Under the pieces are notes generated by a model, which saw only the letters and a list, made by a program, of their open reading frames with translations, had not been told where the DNA came from and ran no database searches. 64,000 nt of DNA from Amyelois transitella (taxonomy: Eukaryota; Arthropoda; Insecta; Lepidoptera; Pyralidae), in contig NC_083524.1 of the NCBI RefSeq assembly GCF_032362555.1, positions 7,178,001-7,242,000 on the forward strand. The letters run 5' to 3'. Positions 44,294 through 55,400 of this stretch are shown piece by piece (within the stretch, counting starts at the first letter, position 1; each line of letters starts with the position of its first letter). Made by a program: the position numbers and the translations under genes.

Positions 44294-45253
44294 TACAGAC
44301 TTAAAGATGGATCGCAATTCCAGTACATACAAAAATGTTGGGAAGCTTGAGAGCGAGGGGTTCAAAGACACTCTTATTCATGAATTTCGACGCGCTGATG
44401 GCCTTGATGAAGTGCCATCTACTTCAGCAATGGGGTCAGGATTATCCAGGGTGACGGATTTGATCACAAAAGGATCTGGTTTTCTTGCCGGGAAAATCTG
44501 GGATCAGAAGGATGAGGAAGGAGAGTTTGAGATCATGGATGATTCTCAGCCGTCGGAGACAATTGAAGAGTCTCAAGAAGAACCTCAGGAAGACTCAATA
44601 GAAGAACAAGATCCCATCCTGTACACTCAGACAAAGGAATTTCGGCAGACATGTGATCAGGTGACCAATATATTCAAATTGAGACGCCCACCTACATTTG
44701 AAGTTCCTGTGCCAGACAATCTCCGGGCACGATTCAAGGAAATGGTGAACTGGATTAATCAGACGTCAAAGTCCAAATACTTGACTCATTTTGAAGAGGG
44801 GTCAATGAGGATGATTTATATGGGACCTGCTGAAAGAGAAGCTGTCCCCATTACTGAGTCCCCAGACATCATTATGTCGTCTGACCCAGAGACAACAAGT
44901 GTGGGTGAGTATGACGATGCCACTGAGGTGTCAGCATCAGCCTCTTGTCATCTTCCTGATATAAAACATGTGTCCACAGCCTATATGTCCTCCTCCGCAA
45001 TGGCAATTCTATCTCAGCTCTCAAATGGAATCTACCTTATGCCAAAAAACGGCAGGGATAAGAAGAAGTTAATCACACTTTCCGGACTTAAAGCACGAGA
45101 AGATGATGTTGCTGGCTTGTTGGCATCTAATCCAAGGTTAACAATCTTGGAGATTGTCAAAATGCTTCTGAAGAAAACTAATCAGTGGGTTCTCCTAAGT
45201 AAGTATTATCATTTAGACAATTACACTGTGAGGGAGAAATAGAAATCAAGTGG
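44294..45253 (+). mobile_element. retro-inserted sequence carrying the P-like ORF
   Basis: The transposase frame breaks after GQNKN and resumes at 45254 with no loss. AAAAAT is present on both sides (44288-44293 and 45254-45259), a possible 6-bp target duplication, part of which could be a short A tail. The insert is 960 bp with only 13 bases before the ATG and 11 after the stop, as expected if a short mRNA was copied into DNA. Confidence 0.65.
44307..45242 (+). CDS. intact ORF resembling a negative-strand RNA virus phosphoprotein (P)
   Basis: 311 codons without a break. The N-terminal third has a short Ser/Thr/Asp-rich start, then a very acidic stretch (residues about 78-115, runs of Glu, Asp and Ser). 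The middle (DNLRARFKEMVNWINQ) could form helices. A compact C-terminal region (about 235-305) is rich in Lys and Leu. This layout (acidic disordered N-part, oligomerising middle, basic C-terminal L/N-binding domain) and the length fit rhabdovirus-type P proteins, which are polymerase cofactors and diverge too fast for motifs. The call is by architecture and by the L copy at 18-28 kb, not by sequence match. A host retrogene is the main alternative. Codon use looks richer in G and C than the surrounding transposase. Confidence 0.45.
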   Translation: MDRNSSTYKNVGKLESEGFKDTLIHEFRRADGLDEVPSTSAMGSGLSRVTDLITKGSGFLAGKIWDQKDEEGEFEIMDDSQPSETIEESQEEPQEDSIEEQDPILYTQTKEFRQTCDQVTNIFKLRRPPTFEVPVPDNLRARFKEMVNWINQTSKSKYLTHFEEGSMRMIYMGPAEREAVPITESPDIIMSSDPETTSVGEYDDATEVSASASCHLPDIKHVSTAYMSSSAMAILSQLSNGIYLMPKNGRDKKKLITLSGLKAREDDVAGLLASNPRLTILEIVKMLLKKTNQWVLLSKYYHLDNYTVREK

Positions 45254-45858
45254 AAAAATAAATACATTGCTTGTTTATACTCATATGCAGTGTTCCATTT
45301 TGACAATATTCAGTCAATAACACATAAATATTTAATTAAGGGACATACTCATAACGAGGGGGACAATGCACATAGTTTAATAGAAAAAGAAATTAAGAGA
45401 AACCTAAGATCTGGTCCTATTTATATACCTCAACAATATGTACCTTTATTAAGGAGTGCTAGAAAAACAGGCACACCATTTAAAGTAAAAGAGTTAGATT
45501 ACAATTTTTTCATAGACCTAAGAGCTTTACAGAATGAATGGGGGTATAACTTTAATCAGGATATTGATAAAAATATAGTAGGTTGGCGAGATTCCGACAA
45601 TGAGATAAAGGTGATAAATTTGTGAAAGACAAGTTGTTTGTATTTTACTATAAAACTACATACGGCGAAGAAACTTTTAAGGAAGTAAATATGCGTAATA
45701 AAAGAAATAAAATGAAAGAAGGTTGTGAAATTACACTATCGAAGGCTTATAGTAACAAAATAGAACTTGCAGAAAATAAAAAGAAAGATTTAAGTTATCT
45801 TGTTAGAACTATAGCAATCCCTAGTACATATGCCTGGTTTTATGAAACTATTTTGTAA

Positions 45859-46180
45859 GAAATCGATCTCATTTTGTGACGAAGCAATTTATTTTGTTGT
45901 CTTCTAACTAATTTTATTTAGAAAGTGTTTTTAAGTTTTTTTATTTTTTGAGATACTTATTGTTTTATAGCCAAGTTGAGCAGTTTATATGATGAAGCTT
46001 AATAACTTTTTGTTTATTGTTATTTTCGAGAGAGTTTTTGTTTCATATTCCTTTGTCAAAGGTTTTTAAAAACTTACTTGTTGTTATGTTATATGTTAGC
46101 AAAAACATATTAAACATATTTTATTAGAAATTTTATGGTTAATAATAACCATTAGATTATAAGCTGACTGCAGTATGTAC
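45859..46180 (+). other. 3' non-coding region of element B
   Basis: AT-rich, no ORF. Interrupted at 46181 by the Harbinger element and continuing from 49495. Confidence 0.5.
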
Positions 46181-46481
46181 TAACACCCGTATTCACAAAC
46201 AATACTTGTTTAAGCAAAGGAGCAGCACTATGCGAAGTAAGACATTTCTCAATGCGTTCCATATGGCAAGCATTCCATTTCGTAAACAATACTCAAGCGA
46301 CACTTGACTAAGCGAACGCATTGCGTTGATTAAAGCTCTGTGATTGGTTCGTTTACGTTACGCAGTTCACTCTGCTTCTGATTGACATCTGTCAATTGTC
46401 AATATAACCTATAAAATACGATAAATATTGTTCGAAGTTTTTGTTTTGTGGTAGTTTTGCTTGTGTGGACTTGTAATAAAT

Positions 46482-47974
46482 ATGGATAAAATTACACCTT
46501 CTTCAGGTTCAGTAAACATAACCATCAGGTAAGTAAAAATACTTCTATTTACTGATGTTGTGTTGAGTTATTGTATATTTTCATCTTTGTTTATTAAAAT
46601 CATATGTATGGTTATTTTGCAGTTCAAAAAAGCTGGCATTTTCTTCTGCCGAGAAAGAGTTGATTGTAGCCTTAGTACGGGAACGGCCTATCATTGAAGA
46701 TAAACGTACACATGCTAAAAATATTGAGTTGAAGAAGCAGGCGTGGGAGGATCTAGCGGTAGCCTACAATTCTCAGTCATATGTCTCACAAAGAGTCACT
46801 CATCAATTAAAAAGATGCTGGGAGAATATAAAGACCCAAAGGAAGAAAGAACTTTCTCAGGAGTCGATGAGTATGAAACGCACTGGTGGAGGCCCTCCGG
46901 AAAATGGCTTCATGGTGTCTGATAATGTTATAGACACAATCTGTCCATTTATAAATTTGAGAGTTCCAGGAGTAATTGACTCAAATACAATTGAAAGTTA
47001 GTATACATGTATACCTGTGTCATAAGAAATTTTTCTTAGGTACTTTATATATTATTATGTTTTTGTTTTCTTTTTAGTTTTAGCTGACACAATAGAACCA
47101 AATTATGGGAAGAATCTTGAATTCAAGGCAGAAAAACCAACTGTGAAAGGTATCATCTCTCTTTGATTTGTATGTCCAATACTAATATAAGAAGTAATCA
47201 GTTATGCCTAAAATATATATATATAATAGGTACCTGTTTTTTTTATTATTTAATTAAATCAAATTATTTAATATTTAGATGATATGAAGAAACCCGAGTA
47301 TGGGAAGATCCCTGAACTTCAGTTTGAAAATGCAACTGCAAAAGGTATCTTATTTTGAATCACATCAATGATATTTATTTCTATGTGTTTTATTCTATCG
47401 TATAATGTAACATACACTTATAAAATTGTTTCAGTTATTGATCTGAGCACAGAAGAACAAACCGAAAACCATTCAAGGAAACGACCAATATTTGCACAAT
47501 TACAAAATGAAATAGATGAAAATAGCTATTTGCAGCCGAAAAGGAAATCTAATAAAGATACTTTTTCCACACCGACTAGTAAGTTATATTTCATATTTTT
47601 TTTATCGAAATCAAAAATTGAATGTGCAATAAAGATTCCTATATAAGTTAACTGTTAGACCTCATTGTCTGTTGTACAGTAAAATATAGTTTATTATAGA
47701 GAGCAGTTAAGTTACTATTTAGATTTATTTATTCAAATTATTGATATTTTTTTCAGGTAGCAAGAAATTTCTAAGCGAGACAGAAGCAAGAGTAAAACGC
47801 AGCACGATAAACATACAACAGGACCAGGCATTGCACGAGTTGAGGATACAGCGGGAAAAGATTTTGATAGAAAGAGAAAACAATTTGTTGGAGTACGAGA
47901 AAAAGATACATGAATTTCAAATTCAAAAAATTAAATTAGAAATTGAATTGTTAAATAAACAAATTGGAAATTAA
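46482..47974 (+). CDS. Harbinger Myb/SANT-like DNA-binding protein, six exons
   Basis: Exons 46482-46528, 46623-46996, 47078-47149, 47279-47344, 47435-47578 and 47757-47974 each have GT..AG borders and join in phase, giving about 306 residues. Residues about 17-105 form a Myb/SANT-like (MADF-related) domain: SSAEKELIVALVRERPIIEDKR, KKQAWEDLAVAYNS, LKRCWENIKTQRKKE. Exons 3 and 4 encode similar short motifs (NYGKNLEF and EYGKIPEL), suggesting an ancient exon duplication. The last exon is a Glu/Lys coiled coil. In Harbinger elements this partner brings the transposase to the nucleus and to element ends. No stop or frameshift is seen. Confidence 0.85.
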
Positions 47975-48013
47975 ACTTCTTAATATTTTATGTTTTATTT
48001 ATTTAAAATATTA

Positions 48014-49234
48014 TCAAAAGTGACGAGATATGAAAAGTCTTCTAAAAAGTAAACCTTCTCTAGTTTCTCTTGACTGTTGAACATTCCTCGTAGTTCTTTG
48101 TATATTCCTGTTATCAGGTTCAATATGCTCAATAACACCATGAGCCCTGCATATATTGTACAGTACTGCAGTAGCAACAATAACATTGCATGATGTTGTC
48201 AAATTTGTTGCCATCTTTTTAGATAGGCAAGGAAATATTCTCTTCCACACGCCTATAGTTCTTTCCACTGTGTTCCGGGTTTTAATATGTGCCTTATTAT
48301 AATTTTCTTCCGAATTGTTTTCGGGTTGTGCCACTGGTGTCAGTAAATATCTTTGACAGCCATATCCACTATCTCCTAAAAGTATGCCATCTATAATACC
48401 TTGTTCCATTTTTCGCTTTAAACTGGATGCTAGAAATATTCTATTGTCATGTACTGACCCAGGTCTGTCAGCAACAATATCAAAAATCTCTAAATTTGGT
48501 CCACATACAACCTGAGTATTGATTGAGAAGAATTTTTTTCGATTCCTAAATACTTCTGCATATGGCCCACCAGGGTTTTGAATTGGGATGTGAGTACCAT
48601 CAACAGCTCCTATTATCCCAGGAAAAGAGGCTATCACATAAAAGTCTTCTTTAATTCTTTGAAGGTTGTTGGGAAATTTGATGAATTCCTGTACTTTTAA
48701 ACAAAACAGATGAGACACCCTTTTGACAATTCTTGAGACTGTTGGTTGACTGATACTTATGAGGTCTCCAGTAATCATCTGTAAAAAAAAGATATATACA
48801 TTATACTTAATTGATAAACTTTCAATACAGTGGGTGGATGGCAGCACATACAATAATTTTACACACTTGTTTTATAGATATAAGTACCTAAGTAATATGT
48901 AAAGGTTTTATTTGTAGGTATAAAAAGTTTACGTGTTGTAGGAACCTACCTGAAAACTTCCAGAAGCATAAAATCTTAGAGACACTAGTAGCTGATATAA
49001 AGGTGGGACTGGAAGACCTCTTGCGGTTAATTTCTCCAAGTCTTTATTTATCAATGGCAAGAGTACAAAATGTACCACATCTTTGGTAAACCTGTAGCGT
49101 CGACGGAATTCTTCCGAACTGTAGTAATCAAAGGGATCTTGAAAATCCCATATCACTTTTCTGGTATTTATTATACTGTGCTCATCGTGCTCATTGATAT
49201 AATTATCAAATTCTTCTTCACTGCTGTAATCCAT
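48014..49234 (-). CDS. Harbinger transposase, two exons
   Basis: On the minus strand exon 1 is 49234-48950 and exon 2 is 48778-48014, with a 171-bp GT..AG intron in phase 0; total 349 residues. The junction restores GSFQMITGDLISISQPTVSRIV, the family helix-turn-helix. The DDE_4 domain has GAVDGTHI (first Asp), LLGDSGYGC (second Asp) and RNTVERTIGVWKRIFPCL (Glu). No disruption. The two genes end about 40 bases apart and converge. The product should excise and insert the element at TAA/TTA. Confidence 0.92.
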
Positions 49235-49494
49235 TTTAAATAAAATATTTCACTAATCTTGATACACAAACAGAGCAAAAACAAATCTCGAAATACAACT
49301 AACCTCAAAATAATAGACAATAGACACTATGCGTTGCTTAATACAGCTCGCAAGCAACCTTAGCTGTGCGTTCATTTCAAGTGTCGCATAGCGCCGACCG
49401 TCGGTCAAGTATTGTCTCTGAATAGGTTTATGGGACCCTGTGCATCCACGCACACTGTGAGAACTCATAGTATTGTTTATGAATACGGGTGTAA

Positions 49495-50111
49495 AACTCT
49501 AACTTGAAGTCTGATTTTTTAATTCTGTATTTTATTACAAATAGGTATTAAACCTAATATTTTTGTGACTGATTTTGTGATATTATAGTAGTACCTACCT
49601 ATAATTGTGATTTTTGTGATATATAATTGTGATTTTTAATTGTGATTTGTGTTTGATGATAATTACTGAAGAAAATTTTCCCAATAAATGTTCATGAAAG
49701 CATACTCAGGTTTTCACTTTCCTTTAATTTTGAAAGTCATTAATGTAATAAACTAGCATATTCCTAAATTAGTCATTAAACATAAACATAACATTAGTAA
49801 ATAATTACCTGTTTTAAAAATAGACTCATTTTGTATTAGTATTATTCAATAAAAAAAGGACGTTAATCTAAATAAGTCAATTATATTTTTTCTTTTTCAG
49901 AAATTAAGTGACATCTTTTTTTAATCGTTAATTATCAAAGGTTCTAATTAGTTATTCTTACAATTTTCGTAACAAATCATATAAACAACCCCAAACCTAC
50001 AATTATTAACAATAACTGTAACGTCAAAATGATTAACCTTAATATTACGATAGAATAACTAAAAAATGACCAACACTTCAATCACATTTTTATCGTTTAC
50101 CAAAATTTAAG
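49495..50111 (+). other. right part of element B non-coding region
   Basis: AT-rich with repeats of TAATTGTGATTTTTGTGATAT near 49600-49650. No gene. Confidence 0.5.
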
Positions 50112-50149
50112 AATTTTGGATTGAGTCACTTCAATTCTAAAGGAGCGAT

Positions 50150-50690
50150 ATTCTTTGTGATACTAATTATCTTATTTCCTTGAAAATATTCTGATTACTG
50201 ATTATAAAACAATTATGAGCCTGTAAAAGTACCTATGTTCATACTTACATCATAATGTTAGTCTGATTTTATTTTAAAAAGACTACTATATAATTCATAG
50301 TTTAATTGATAGTAAATATTATTTTTAATTAAAATTCGAGCCAAAAATACTTAAATACTTTTTTTGTTTCTTTAGTTAGTAGGTATAATACTCCCAATAC
50401 CAACAGATAAAAATATAATTTGTCTGTTCCAATTTTTTAAAGTGTTTATGCCAAGCAAAGAAAATAATTAGGAAATAACTCAAAAAAACATTTACTTGTC
50501 CATCCAGTTAACTCGAGTTATGTAATTCGAGTTCAACCCGAGTTACGTTGATTTAAACTCGAGTTAAATCGAGTTTTGTTTTTTCCGAGTTGGCACATCA
50601 CTAACTCTACTCATGGCGCCGGCGGGCAGCAAACGCTGTAGCGGGGAAGGGCGCGTGCTTTTGCGCGCCAGCATATCGTCAGTGAAGTTC
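50150..50690. other. junction between element B and the family 3 element
   Basis: AT-rich to 50490, then a cluster of AACTCGAGTT-like palindromic words (50508-50575) and a GC-rich patch. No gene. Confidence 0.45.
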
Positions 50691-50866
50691 TAACAGTGCG
50701 TAAGTCAATTTTTGGCGTTTGTAACATTTTGATGCCATTCGTTAAAGATTGGCCACGCGTTTCTTTATGACCAATCAGAAAGGAGATAGCTAGCCAATAG
50801 CGTTTCACTTTTCGAAAAGACTGACAGCTCGTAAGTCAACCTGTGGGCCAACACAGCGTAAGTCAG

Positions 50867-51835
50867 TCGTTCGCTGTAGTCAGTTGGAGTTGCTGCGTGA
50901 ACTATTCCCAAAAAGGTAATTGAGTATTTCTCAAAATAAATGTACATTCTGGAAAAAAAAAGTGTGCCTTGATAAATTTTGAAAAATACATTCGTTTTTA
51001 TTTAATCATAGAAATAATTTATACACCAAAATGTAGGATAACTATTAAACTTTAGAATAATGTGAAATAAACAGCTTAATCGTATTATTACTATTTTTTT
51101 CGTTTAGTTTTTAAATAACGTTTTTTTACCATTCATACAAAAATCGAATTGCCACCCTACCTACCTCATACTTTTACACTTCATAAAATGCGAACTGTAA
51201 CATGAATATTGTGCATTTTTGTGTATTGTGGTTCTTCATGAAATGTAGTTACTGAAAATAAGTGATTTTCTATGGGGTTGCTTAATAAATTCATAATTAA
51301 ATGCAAAAAATATAAATGAGTCGCGTCATTTTACTTTTTAGTAACTACTCTTTAGTTGCGTTTTATTTTACTTCCAAGTAATTTCTGAACGCATTAATTT
51401 AATTTTCAAACGGGCAACCCTAGCTGCTTTCTGATTGGTTGTTGGTTTGACGTCTCCGCCATTACATTTATTGTGAAAATCAGATGTACACGTGTTTTGT
51501 TGAGTGGGAATACTATTTCGTGACAGGAATTAAAACAGCCTTTTTTCACATAACGGTAAGTCTTGATTTACTCATCTTTTATAAATCGTGTGGTAATATC
51601 ATTTGGAAAGCCTATATATTGGCAGTTTCAGCTTATAACAAACAATTTCCTTTTTATAACCTCGTTTTGTAAAATTTCTATTACAATTTCGTAACGATTT
51701 TTATGAATTTCGTAACGTTACGAAAAAGTACAGTATAAAGCTGTGTTCATACAGTTCCAACCTGATAATATTCACTGCCGAATTCATAAAAAATAGATCT
51801 TAGTAATGATAGTGCATCATCAGCAAAAGACTTGA
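50867..51835 (+). promoter_or_regulatory. family 3 5' region
   Basis: A GC-richer first-exon-like part before 50914 ends CAAAAAG|GTAATTG. Another possible exon at 51484-51555 ends ACATAACG|GTAAGTC. The coding exon starts after an acceptor (ATTTTAG) ending at 52450. Which upstream exon is used cannot be told. Confidence 0.4.
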
Positions 51836-52078
51836 CGCCTCCGTAGACGAGTGGTTAAGGTGTGCGCCTTACAAGAGGAGGTTGTGGGTTCGAATCCCAC
51901 GGAAAGCATACTTTGTAAAAGTTGTTTTCAGTCGCATTACGACATTGCAAAATTTGATTGTCTGATAAGAAAGATGATGCGTGCTTCGGAGGGCACGTTA
52001 AACCGGCGATCCCTGTTGCTGTCTTTGACAGTGGTCGTTATATAAACCATGTCGGAGGCCCTTGAGGCGGTTTAAAAG
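51836..52078 (+). repeat. tRNA-derived SINE, lepidopteran type
   Basis: The head is tRNA-like with an A box (TAGACGAGTGG, 51844) and B box (GGTTCGAATCC, 51887-51897). The body contains GCGTGCTTCGGAGGGCACGTT and CATGTCGGAGGCCCTTGAGG, a string I know from many lepidopteran SINEs. It lies in the presumed 5' intron of the family 3 gene. It is not a functional tRNA gene: no proper acceptor stem and a long unrelated body. Confidence 0.8.
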
Positions 52079-52240
52079 GAAGGTTTTAGTGTATAATATG
52101 TTTATGTACCACGAGTGTAAATCGAGGCGGGCGGCTAGTTCAAGATATACTACTTCTGCTGAGGACACTTAATTCTGTAGAGCAGCCATTTTCAACACGT
52201 TATGGTGTGTTTACATAAAATTATGAATTTTATGAACTCA

Positions 52241-52400
52241 CTAGCTGTTCCCTGCGGCTCTGCCCGCGACATGTATGTTTTTGTCTAAATCGTGTATTTT
52301 TTTATCTAAATTTTTTCAACCCTTTTGTCGTGGAAATAGAACATACTTATGATCACACATACTACACACATTCGCATGTATAATATTAGTAGAAAAGTAG
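52241..52400 (-). mobile_element. Helitron-like fragment, inverse orientation
   Basis: Reverse-complemented, the left edge reads GCGGGCAGAGCCGCAGGGAA CAG CTAG, similar to the 3' ends at 22100 and 56295. The other end is not defined. Confidence 0.4.
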
Positions 52401-52452
52401 GGATTTGATTTCTTTGTGAGCATAACATTTATATCTTTATTTTATTTTAGGA

Positions 52453-55400
52453 ATGCCACCTAAAACTAATGCCGAAAGGCAAAAAGCTTACAGAGAAAAA
52501 CTAAAAAAGGAAAAGCCAGCAAAATATGAGAAAATTCGAGTTAAGCATTTGGAAAAAATAAAAGAAAATAACAAAAAGAAAAAGGAAATGCTTACAGAAA
52601 AAGAAAAAGAAGAGTTACGAGAAAAGTGGAGACAAGCCAATGCTAAAAGAGCTGAAAGAAAAAAGAAGGCTAACCTTACCACACATGACAAAAATACATT
52701 AGAAGTTAGAAAAAACACTTATTCTAATACAAAAATCTTAAAGGAAACACTAAAAAACCTAATTGAAGAAAATAATCAGTTAAAAAGACGTAATAAGAAT
52801 TTAAAGCAAGCCTGTAATCGGATGAGAAAGCGAATGGTCAATCTGAAAAAACTACTACATCAACAAACTGTGACTAATAATGACGTTATTTCCATTGAAC
52901 CAACTGCTAAAACACCACAATGTGACGACACACCATTAACGAAATCAAATAGTTTCATAAAAGAAGTTTTACCAAATGTGTCTCTGGTAGAAAAAGGAAG
53001 GGTGAAAAAGAAGTTACTTTTACTAAACACAATTACAGATTCTTTAAAGACAGAGTTTAATAAAGCAGATCCCAAAGAGAGGACAATACTAAAAAAGGTA
53101 GCTACAAACGTAATTGCAAATAAAAAAAAATTAAAAACAGCTATTTCTAATGTTCTTGGCCTGAAAGGAAGAATCAGAACGACGACAAAAGGAAGTAACC
53201 AAATGAGAAAGAAATATAAAAAAGAAATCCAAAATTTCTTTGCAAGAGAAGATGTAAGTAGACCTAGCGCAGGGAAAAAAGAGTGCATAACGAGAAATAA
53301 AGAAAAAGTACAAAAGAGATATTTAATTGAACCAATATACAAGCTCTATAGAAAATACAGGACAGAAGGTGGTAAAGCATCTTTGCAAACTTTTTATCGG
53401 TTCCGACCATTCTTTGTTGTGAAACCAAGACTTCAAGATAGGAATACTTGTGCTTGCATAAAGCATTGCAATTTATTGTTTAAGGCAATATCTTTGAAGA
53501 AGCTAGGTTTACTTCAAACATCTGACATTGATGAACTTATGAAAAATGTAAGTTGCAGCAATTCTTTCAAGTGCATGTACTCCGAGTGTTCTGAATGCAA
53601 AGATAAGAAATTAGCTATTGATTTGACGATAAGTGAAGATAGTCCCGTGCAATGGCTCCAATGGAAAATGAGCACGTATACCTATACTAAAATTGGCAAA
53701 AAGAAATCAGAAGAAAAACAGACAAAGAAGTATTTAAAACAGATAGTGAAAGGAACAGTGACTACATTAATTAAAGAATTTCAAGATGATATACAAAAAT
53801 TTAAAACTCATTACTTCAATGTTTCGCATCAGTACTTGGCGTGGAAAAAGTGTATTGAAAACCTTGATGAAGAGGAAGCAGCATTGATTTGCGATTTTTC
53901 AGAAAACTTTTCATGCAAGCAATCTGAAGAAATTCAGGCTGTCCACTTTGGAGGATCCCGGAATCAAGTCACATTGCACACTTGCGTTCTTTACAGGAAA
54001 AATGCGAATCCCCGATCGATATGCTCCGTATCACCAAGTAATGAGCATGGTCCTGGAGCAATCTGGGCTCATTTGGATCCAATAATGAAACTATGCAAAG
54101 GCTTTAACATAAAAAATATTCATATATTTTCTGATAGCCCAGCAACGCAGTACCGCCAAAAACATAATTTCTACTTGTTTCAAAAAAATATAAAAGAATA
54201 TAAATATGAATATGCTACTTGGAATTTCTTTGAAGCCTCACACGGCAAAGGTCCAGCTGATGGGGTTGGTGGAGCTTTAAAACGACAACTTGATAATCAT
54301 ATTTCACATGGCAATGACATAATCAACGCAAAAGAAGCATATGAATATTTATTAATTAACAGCAGAGTAAAAATGTTTTATATAAATGAAAATAACATAC
54401 AAAATATGATGAAAATGATACCTAAAAATGTTATTCCCATAAAAGGTACAATGAAGATTCATCAAATCGTAATCGACGATAATACGAAAATTAAATATAA
54501 ACTGTTGAGCTGCTTTGATTGCAAAAAAAATAACATCTGTTGCGACTGTTACCACACAAAAGAACACGAACTTCTACCCACCAACTACCTAACAGGGCCA
54601 AAAGCTGTACCATGTCGTAATAAACGAAACGCCTTAAAAATACAGAACACACCAGCAAAAAGATTCAAAAGAATAAATAGTTCTACTACAACGGAAAGTG
54701 ACGTCAGTGTAAGATATTATGATGATTTAGATCCGAGAGATGTAGAATTTGAGAGTGAAGGCGATGATAAAATTACAAACTTTATAAAGAATTTTAAAAA
54801 AGTAGAGAAAGTTGATCTAGTTTCAGATATAGAAGAGCTAACGCATTTAAGGTTTAAAGATAGAGAAACTCAGGTAAAATACTAAAATAAGTCTCTTTAA
54901 ATTCAAAATTTACAAATTTCTCATAGCATTTTTCTTAAAAACAAACTTTAATGAACACTTTTTTCAGGACTCAGATGTGGAATTTGAAAATGAAGACAAT
55001 GATAAAGTTACAGACTTTATGAAGAATTTTGAACAAGAAGTAAAAATTGATCTGGTCTCTGATATTGAAGAGATAACGCAATTTAGGTTTAAAGACAAGG
55101 AAACACAGGTAAAATACTACAATAAATCCCTTAAATTACAAATGTCTTATAGCGTTTATTTAAAAACAAACTTTAATGAACATTTTTTCAGGACTCATGG
55201 GAAAAGAAAACAGGCAAGAAACGAGAACCTACAGAAAACGAAAAAGTAACAACGTTATCTTCATCAAGATTTATGTCTGCAAATCGTGCTTTCTATAACC
55301 CCGAAAATAAAGTCGACAAGGCAGAAGGATTGACTACGGAAAACGAAATATATTCTACACAAGAAGGCAAAGAAACAAGAAAATATAAAGGAAAAGGCAT

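Larger units (their letters stand above)
42484..45858 (+). pseudogene. element B transposase-like protein, interrupted
   Basis: ATG at 42484 opens an N-terminal region with a long Ser run (residues about 80-105). The frame shifts near 42900 into a 1.4-kb frame (to 44293) with RNPSQWKQNIVKSLRNSGKAY, a Cys-rich CVCRFHC, PKKDLCDLC, VYDLEAAMTCPKG (first Asp) and YSDNANGQNKN (second Asp). It resumes at 45254 with KYIACLYSYAVFHF and GHTHNEGDNAHSLIEK (third acidic position), shifts near 45618, and ends at 45858. Same fold family as elements A and C but clearly diverged. The gap 44294-45253 is a foreign insert. Confidence 0.78.
46184..49491. mobile_element. PIF/Harbinger element, complete
   Basis: The left end CACCCGTATTCACAAACAAT (46184) and right end (to 49491) are inverted repeats of about 24 bp with one difference. 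TAA is duplicated (46181-46183, 49492-49494), the trinucleotide target of PIF/Harbinger. It holds two convergent genes, the DNA-binding (Myb/SANT-like) protein on + and the transposase on -, the standard two-protein layout of the superfamily. Total 3308 bp. Confidence 0.95.
41891..50149 (+). mobile_element. element B: GQNK-type DNA transposon with inserts, minimum extent
   Basis: 41891-41928 (ATCGCTTCTTTAGAATTAAA...) matches the reverse complement of 50112-50149 at 32 of 38 positions. This inverted pair encloses a transposase-like gene (42484-45858), a viral-looking insert (44294-45253) and a Harbinger element (46184-49491). Without the inserts the span is about 4 kb, close to element A. The true termini lie outside and remain undefined. 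Confidence 0.6.

Noticed and set aside
44271-44306. Upstream start for the P-like ORF at 44271
   Set aside because: The first codons read element B transposase sequence in another frame; the insert itself begins about 44294 and the first ATG inside it is 44307.
51836-51910. Functional tRNA gene
   Set aside because: A and B boxes are present but no matching acceptor stem closes the structure, and a SINE body follows.
52488-53342. Minus-strand ORFs rich in Phe, Leu and Ser
   Set aside because: Antisense of the Lys-rich N-terminal coiled coil of the family 3 protein.
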